In this document: one piece after another, positions 59,121 through 64,000 of the stretch | How positions within the stretch are numbered: the first letter of the stretch is position 1 | Layout of the letters: each line of letters starts with the position of its first letter | Source: Methyloglobulus morosus KoM1 | GTDB lineage: Bacteria; Pseudomonadota; Gammaproteobacteria; Methylococcales; Methylomonadaceae | Reading direction: 5' to 3' | Assembly: GCF_000496735.2 (NCBI RefSeq) | Contig: NZ_AYLO01000100.1 | Coordinates: forward strand, 28,130 to 92,129 | Length of the DNA stretch: 64,000 bases | The notes under the pieces: generated by a model | Database searches by the model: none | Told to the model about the DNA's origin: nothing | Seen by the model: only the letters and a program-made list of their open reading frames with translations | Program-made: the position numbers and the translations under genes

Positions 59121-59894
59121 ATGCCTATTATCATCAAAACCGAAATTGAAATTGAAAAAATGCGGATTGCCGGGAAACTGGCCGCCGACGTATTGGAAAT
59201 GATCGAGCCGCATGTTAGGCCGGGAATCACCACGGAGGAGCTGAACAGCATCTGCCATGACTATATCGTGAACGTCCAAGGGACAATACCAGCCCCCCTC
59301 AACTATCGCGGCTTCCCCAAATCCATCTGCACATCCGTTAACCATACCGTATGCCACGGCATTCCCAGCGATAAAAAACTTAAATCCGGCGATATTGTAA
59401 ATATTGACATCACTATCATAAAAGATGGCTATCATGGCGACACCAGTAAAATGTTCTGTGTCGGTGAAGTCGGCCCCCATGCAAAGCGCCTCATTAAAAT
59501 CACCCAAGAAGCCATGTATCTGGGCATTCAGCAAATCAAACATGGCGCGACATTGGGCGACATCGGCCACGCCATACAAAAATTTGCCGAAAGCAACCGC
59601 TATTCCGTGGTCAGGGAGTTTTGCGGGCACGGCATAGGCAAAAACTTCCATGAAGACCCACACGTCCTGCATTTCGGAAAGGCTGGTGAGGGCGAAGCCC
59701 TTGAAGCAGGTATGATCATTACCGTTGAACCCATGCTCAACCAAGGTAAACGGCACGTCAAAGTGCTGTCAGACGGTTGGACGGCAGTCACCAAAGACCA
59801 CAGCCTGTCAGCACAATGGGAACATACGGTGCTGGTCACTGAAAATGGTTACGAAATCCTTACCTTGCGCCAGGAAGAACAGGGCTTGGCATGA
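59121..59894 (+). CDS. map: Methionine aminopeptidase type I
   Basis: 257 residues. Metal ligands are all seen: NIDITIIKDGYHGDTS (two Asp), EFCGHGIGKNFHEDP (His), TVEPML (Glu) and QWEHTVLVTENG (Glu). It removes the initiator methionine. It is divergent from rpsB, the usual arrangement, and overlaps glnD by 4 bp (ATGA). Confidence 0.97.
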   Translation: MPIIIKTEIEIEKMRIAGKLAADVLEMIEPHVRPGITTEELNSICHDYIVNVQGTIPAPLNYRGFPKSICTSVNHTVCHGIPSDKKLKSGDIVNIDITIIKDGYHGDTSKMFCVGEVGPHAKRLIKITQEAMYLGIQQIKHGATLGDIGHAIQKFAESNRYSVVREFCGHGIGKNFHEDPHVLHFGKAGEGEALEAGMIITVEPMLNQGKRHVKVLSDGWTAVTKDHSLSAQWEHTVLVTENGYEILTLRQEEQGLA

Positions 59895-62560
59895 GCAAAC
59901 CGACCACTGACGCTTGGTTTTCAATCAAGACAAAAGTGCAGGAATTCAAGCAGCTTATCAAACAAAAAGACCTTGATCTGCAACAAAAATTTGATCCGCA
60001 CCAATCCGTCAAAGACCTGCTCAATGATAATTCCGATTTTATCGACGGGATACTGGCCGCAAGTTGGCGGCATTTTCTCGGCAACCACGCTGAAAACCTC
60101 TGCCTAATTGCCGTTGGCGGTTACGGGAGGCGGGAGCTATTCCCACATTCTGATATCGATCTTGTCATTCTTTTGGATAGCGGAAATGTTTCCGAGTATC
60201 AAGAAATCCTGACAAATTTCCTGACGTTTCTTTGGGATATAGGCCTTAAACCAGGGCAAAGCGTACGCTCGGTCGAACAAACGGTATTGGAAGCCCAATC
60301 CGACCAGACTATCATGACCAGCATCATGGAAAACCGCCTGATTATTGGTAGTGCCGCACTTTACCAAAAACTGAAGGATGAAATAACACCCGACAAAATC
60401 TGGCCTTCCGACCAGTTTTTTGCGGCAAAGATGCAGGAACAACAACTACGCCACGCCAAATACCACAACACGGCCTACAACCTGGAGCCCAATATCAAAG
60501 AAGGCCCTGGCGGATTACGTGACATGCAAGTCATCACCTGGGTGTTCAAGCGGCACTACAATTCCAAGACCTTGCGGGAATTGATCCAATACGGTTTTTT
60601 GCCGGAGTCCGAATACAATCAACTCATCGCCGCCCTGCACGTCTTGTGGCGAATACGCTTTGCCCTGCATCTTCTGACCGGGCGCAGTGAAGATCGGCTG
60701 ATTTTCGATTACCAGCGCGACCTGGCCCGCCAATTCGGCTTCAGCGCGGGAAATCCGCTGTATAACGAAGATGTCGAGCAATTCATGCAGTTTTATTTCA
60801 AGACCATCCTTGAACTGCAAAGACTTAACGAAATGTTGTTGCAGTTGTTCAACGAACGCTTTGTCATTGGCGATAATAGCAAGGAGGAAGCAGAACCGCT
60901 CAACCATCATTTTGTCGTCATCAACCAGCACATCGAGGCCATAGACAACAAGGTTTTTGAACGCCAACCCTTGGCCCTGCTTGAGATTTTTCTAATCCTC
61001 CAAAAAAATACAACCCTAAAAGGGATCCGGGCCACGACCATCCGACTTATCCGAAAAAACCTGTACCTTATTGACGATTCATTTCGGACAAACAAGGCGG
61101 CAAACCACTTGTTTATGGAGATTTTCCGGCAACCGCACGGTATCACCACGCAATTGAGGCGGATGAACCGTTACGGCGTATTAGCGGCCTACCTGCCCAG
61201 CTTTGCCAATATCGTTGCCCGCATGCAGTACGACCTGTTCCATATTTACACGGTGGATGAGCATACGCTGTTCGTTATCCGTAACCTACGCCGCTTCTCG
61301 CTTGAAAAGCACCAGCACGAATTGCCTTTTTGTAGCGACGTGTTTACTTTAATCAATAAGCAGGAAATCTTATTTATTTCGGCGCTATTCCATGACATAG
61401 CCAAAGGGCTGAAAGGTGATCATTCCGCAATAGGCGAGGAAATCGCCAAAGGCTTCTGTAAGCAACACGATTTTTCCGCGCATGACACAAAGCTCGTCAC
61501 CTGGCTGGTACGCAATCATCTGGCAATGTCGATGACCGCACAACGTAAAGACATCAGCGACCCGGACATAATCCACGAATTTGCCCAAAAGGTTGGCAGC
61601 ATCGAATACCTTAACCATATCTATCTGCTGACCGTTGCGGACATCAGGGCGACTAACCCGGAACTTTGGAACGCCTGGAAAGATTCGCTGCTTAAGGAGC
61701 TTTACTCGGCAACGCACAGCGCATTACGCAAAGGGTTACAAAACCCGCTCGCCCTGAAAGACCGAAGCCTGGAGCACAAAAAAGAAGCGACTGATGAACT
61801 TATTGCACAAGGGTTCACCGAACCCGAGCTCGAAAAAATATGGCAACATCATGTAAGCGGCGACTATTTCTTGCGTTATTCCACCGATGAAATAGTTTGG
61901 CAAACGTCCGCCATAGCAAAGGCTAGCGAAACCGATTTACCTTTAGTTATCCTGCGCTCGCAAACCCGCCGAGGTAGTGCGGAAATCTTTGTTTATGCCA
62001 AGAATGTGGGGGCCATATTTTCCCTAAGCACGGCGACCCTGGATCAATTGGGGTTGACCATCCTGGATGCACGAATCATGACCACTAACGACAATTACGT
62101 CCTCAACACCTTCCAAGTGCTTGAACAATCAGGGGAACCCATCAACGACAAATATCGCGTCACCCATATCTGCAATGCCTTACGCAACAACTTATTGCAC
62201 CAGACAGTGAAAGAACACCGCAATATCCACCGTCTTTCCAGGCAAGCCAAGCACTTTCCTATCCCCACCCACATCAAGTTCCATCCCGATCCTTTGAACA
62301 AACAGACTATCCTTGAGCTTATTACAACCGACAGGTCAGGGCTACTCTCCCAAGTCGGCAGGGTTTTTAACAAGAACGACATCAACCTGCATAGCGCAAG
62401 AATAACTACGATAGGAAGCCGGGTCGAAGATATGTTCCATATTACTGACTTACAATCGCAACCCCTCTCTGACCCCGACAGACAAGAACGACTGCGGGAT
62501 GAACTCATCTATGTTTTGGATAACATAAAGCCAAAAAAAACAACGTATGCGGTCAAATAA
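59891..62560 (+). CDS. glnD: PII uridylyltransferase / uridylyl-removing enzyme
   Basis: 889 residues, full length. The nucleotidyltransferase domain has GGYGRRELFPHSDIDLVILLD. The HD hydrolase domain has LFHDIAKGLKGDHSAIGEEIA. Two C-terminal ACT domains (about 700-780 and 812-885) sense glutamine. It modifies PII proteins and so controls nitrogen assimilation. It is translationally coupled to map and its stop overlaps the convergent UbiH-family gene by 8 bp. Confidence 0.97.
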   Translation: MSKPTTDAWFSIKTKVQEFKQLIKQKDLDLQQKFDPHQSVKDLLNDNSDFIDGILAASWRHFLGNHAENLCLIAVGGYGRRELFPHSDIDLVILLDSGNVSEYQEILTNFLTFLWDIGLKPGQSVRSVEQTVLEAQSDQTIMTSIMENRLIIGSAALYQKLKDEITPDKIWPSDQFFAAKMQEQQLRHAKYHNTAYNLEPNIKEGPGGLRDMQVITWVFKRHYNSKTLRELIQYGFLPESEYNQLIAALHVLWRIRFALHLLTGRSEDRLIFDYQRDLARQFGFSAGNPLYNEDVEQFMQFYFKTILELQRLNEMLLQLFNERFVIGDNSKEEAEPLNHHFVVINQHIEAIDNKVFERQPLALLEIFLILQKNTTLKGIRATTIRLIRKNLYLIDDSFRTNKAANHLFMEIFRQPHGITTQLRRMNRYGVLAAYLPSFANIVARMQYDLFHIYTVDEHTLFVIRNLRRFSLEKHQHELPFCSDVFTLINKQEILFISALFHDIAKGLKGDHSAIGEEIAKGFCKQHDFSAHDTKLVTWLVRNHLAMSMTAQRKDISDPDIIHEFAQKVGSIEYLNHIYLLTVADIRATNPELWNAWKDSLLKELYSATHSALRKGLQNPLALKDRSLEHKKEATDELIAQGFTEPELEKIWQHHVSGDYFLRYSTDEIVWQTSAIAKASETDLPLVILRSQTRRGSAEIFVYAKNVGAIFSLSTATLDQLGLTILDARIMTTNDNYVLNTFQVLEQSGEPINDKYRVTHICNALRNNLLHQTVKEHRNIHRLSRQAKHFPIPTHIKFHPDPLNKQTILELITTDRSGLLSQVGRVFNKNDINLHSARITTIGSRVEDMFHITDLQSQPLSDPDRQERLRDELIYVLDNIKPKKTTYAVK

Positions 62561-63770
62561 TCGGCGTCCCTTTCGCCAGCTTGGGGAGTTTGCCTTCCAA
62601 CCCCATCGCCATCCGCATCATCTTATGCTTTGCCGGCAAAACCCGTTCCGCCAGCCCCAACCCCAGATTCCTTAAAAATTTCACGGGCAAGACTTCGTTG
62701 CTGAAAACCTGATAGAACACATCCATAACCGTCATCATTTTCAGGTTCTCGTTGCGGCGCATTTTTTCGTACTGCCTTAACACCTTTAGGTCACTGGGAT
62801 CAACACCCTGCTTGACGGCATCGACCAACACTTCGCCCAAAGCGGCGGCATCCAGCAGCCCAATATTAACCCCTTGCCCCGCCAAAGGGTTAATCATATG
62901 AGCGGCATCCCCCACCAACACCAAGCCGGGCTTGACGTAAGCTTGCGCGTGTTGGCGCTTTAAGGGGAAACTTGCCGTCGCCAATACGGTTTTTACTTGT
63001 CCCAACGCTTCTGGAAATGCCGCCATTAATTCATTTTTCAGATCGTTGAGCGGCAACGCTTTCAACCGGCTCACTTCATCCGGCGAGTGGTACCAGACGA
63101 TTGAGCCATAATGCCCAGTCAATGGCAAGAAAGCCTGCGGCCCCGTCGGCACAAACCGTTGCCAGGTAATATCTTGCTGGCCGTATTCCGTCTCAATGTA
63201 AATCACCAGGGCATGTTGCTTATAATCCCAACTGGTCACCCCCAAACCGACCGCCTGCCTGACGCGGGATTGCCCGCCATCTGCGGCAACCAGGATTTTT
63301 GTCGATAGCACGCGACCATCATCCAAAGTCAGTTCTGATGGTTGACCTATTGAATAACGTATCTTATTGATGACAGCCGGAGAAATCAGGGTGATGTTGT
63401 CAAAATCAGCCAAACGCTCAAGCAAAGCCAATTGAATTACCCTGTTTTCTACGATGTAACCCAGTTGCGGATAGTTAATGTCATCGCTGCAAAATTCGGT
63501 ATCCCCTGCTGCTTCCCACACGCGCATCCGGCGGAATGGGCAAACCCTACGACTTTCTATGCCTTGCCAAGCCCCGACCGTTTCAAGTATTTTTTTGGAC
63601 GCAATACTCAATGCGGAAACGCGTAGATCATGGGGTTGGTCCGGTGAAAAGGGCGGCGGCGGCGCATTCTCAATCACTGCCACTTGCAGCGAACTGCCGC
63701 CCAAGCTACAAGCCACCGCAGCACCCACCATGCCGCCACCGACAATGACTACATCAAATATTTGGTTCAT
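62553..63770 (-). CDS. UbiH/UbiF/VisC-family FAD hydroxylase
   Basis: 405 residues. It has the FAD dinucleotide-binding start FDVVIVGGGMVGAAVACSLG, the family segment QLGYIVENRVIQLALLERL, the DG motif ILVAADGGQSRVRQAV and the second FAD motif LVGDAAHMINPLAGQGVNIGLLDA. It hydroxylates the ring of ubiquinone precursors. Which ring position (UbiH, UbiI or UbiF role) cannot be decided from sequence alone. No other ubi gene is in the window. Confidence 0.92.
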   Translation of the reverse strand: MNQIFDVVIVGGGMVGAAVACSLGGSSLQVAVIENAPPPPFSPDQPHDLRVSALSIASKKILETVGAWQGIESRRVCPFRRMRVWEAAGDTEFCSDDINYPQLGYIVENRVIQLALLERLADFDNITLISPAVINKIRYSIGQPSELTLDDGRVLSTKILVAADGGQSRVRQAVGLGVTSWDYKQHALVIYIETEYGQQDITWQRFVPTGPQAFLPLTGHYGSIVWYHSPDEVSRLKALPLNDLKNELMAAFPEALGQVKTVLATASFPLKRQHAQAYVKPGLVLVGDAAHMINPLAGQGVNIGLLDAAALGEVLVDAVKQGVDPSDLKVLRQYEKMRRNENLKMMTVMDVFYQVFSNEVLPVKFLRNLGLGLAERVLPAKHKMMRMAMGLEGKLPKLAKGTPII

Positions 63771-64000
63771 GATTTACAGATAACAGGGCTTAATGTAAAT
63801 ATTAATTGGGCTAAAGATATCACAGAACTGTCTTCAAGAATAAAAGCGCTTTCCCAGTACCTATACCGCATAAGTCATGGAGACTACATACAACAAAAGA
63901 CTGCGTGACAAAAATCCATGAAATCTGTACAATTTAGTGGTTTTGCCGCATATTGCCCTTTGGAAAAACTACCAAAATGGTTTGCAGCACAAGGGTTTAC
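63771..64000. other. Right-end region, possible start of a plus-strand gene
   Basis: 230 bp before the window edge. An ATG at 63918 opens a plus-strand frame to the edge (MKSVQFSGFAAYCPLEKL...), without a clear ribosome-binding site. A minus-strand frame also reads through part of it. Neither can be assigned. Confidence 0.3.

Noticed and set aside
63918..64000. New gene starting at the right edge
   Set aside because: 27 codons, no ribosome-binding site and no recognisable family; kept only as an unassigned region.

Overview
The window looks like chromosome of a gammaproteobacterium, most likely a methanotroph or methylotroph of the Methylococcales type. That is inferred from gene content and protein style, not from a marker gene. 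The evidence is: the gammaproteobacterial orders tig-clpP-clpX-lon-hupB-tRNA-ppiD, rpsB-tsf-pyrH-frr-uppS-cdsA-dxr-rseP and map-glnD; a UbiH-family ubiquinone hydroxylase; an ExeA/GspB pair; and a SoxYZ-like carrier of the kind associated with PQQ (quinoprotein) dehydrogenases. Most of the window is housekeeping sequence. No prophage, CRISPR array or intact insertion sequence is visible.

Layout. 1-4.9 kb: the start of a secreted protein (cut by the window edge), phosphoglucomutase, a Lon-related protease and a BON lipoprotein. 5-13.4 kb: a three-gene minus-strand sensory cassette made of a TonB-dependent receptor, a periplasmic ABC-type binding protein and a 1681-residue membrane phosphorelay kinase fused to GGDEF and EAL domains. 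13.8-18.3 kb: a DMT transporter, gspA/gspB and a DUF3014 protein. 18.6-29.7 kb: tRNA-Ser, uup, ppiD, tRNA-Asp, tRNA-Val, hupB, lon, clpX, clpP, tig and tRNA-Leu. 29.7-40 kb: an accessory stretch with a radical SAM protein, a PAS-LuxR regulator, about 1 kb of AT-rich DNA, a copper-redox operon (a frameshifted secreted protein, an 843-residue multicopper oxidase, a SCO-cytochrome c fusion) and a secreted beta/gamma-crystallin-like protein. 40.4-49.3 kb: deaD, a YlqF-type GTPase, a PilZ protein, hemJ, an orphan SoxYZ-like carrier, pncC and mutS. 49.3-50.4 kb: a lone zinc-metallopeptidase-like gene between dispersed repeats, carrying a perfect 42-bp palindrome. 50.4-64 kb: dsbC, then the rseP-to-rpsB envelope/translation cluster, map-glnD, and a UbiH-family hydroxylase.

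The most unusual signals are four. (1) An exact 20-bp element occurs upstream of both the TonB receptor and the binding-protein gene, and a close variant lies in the leader of the multicopper-oxidase operon. This suggests one regulon spanning the two accessory systems. (2) The multicopper-oxidase operon itself, whose first gene has a frameshift. (3) The perfect 42-bp palindrome inside the metallopeptidase gene. (4) A long imperfect palindrome upstream of the orphan SoxYZ-like gene. Everything here comes from reading the sequence; no database search was possible.
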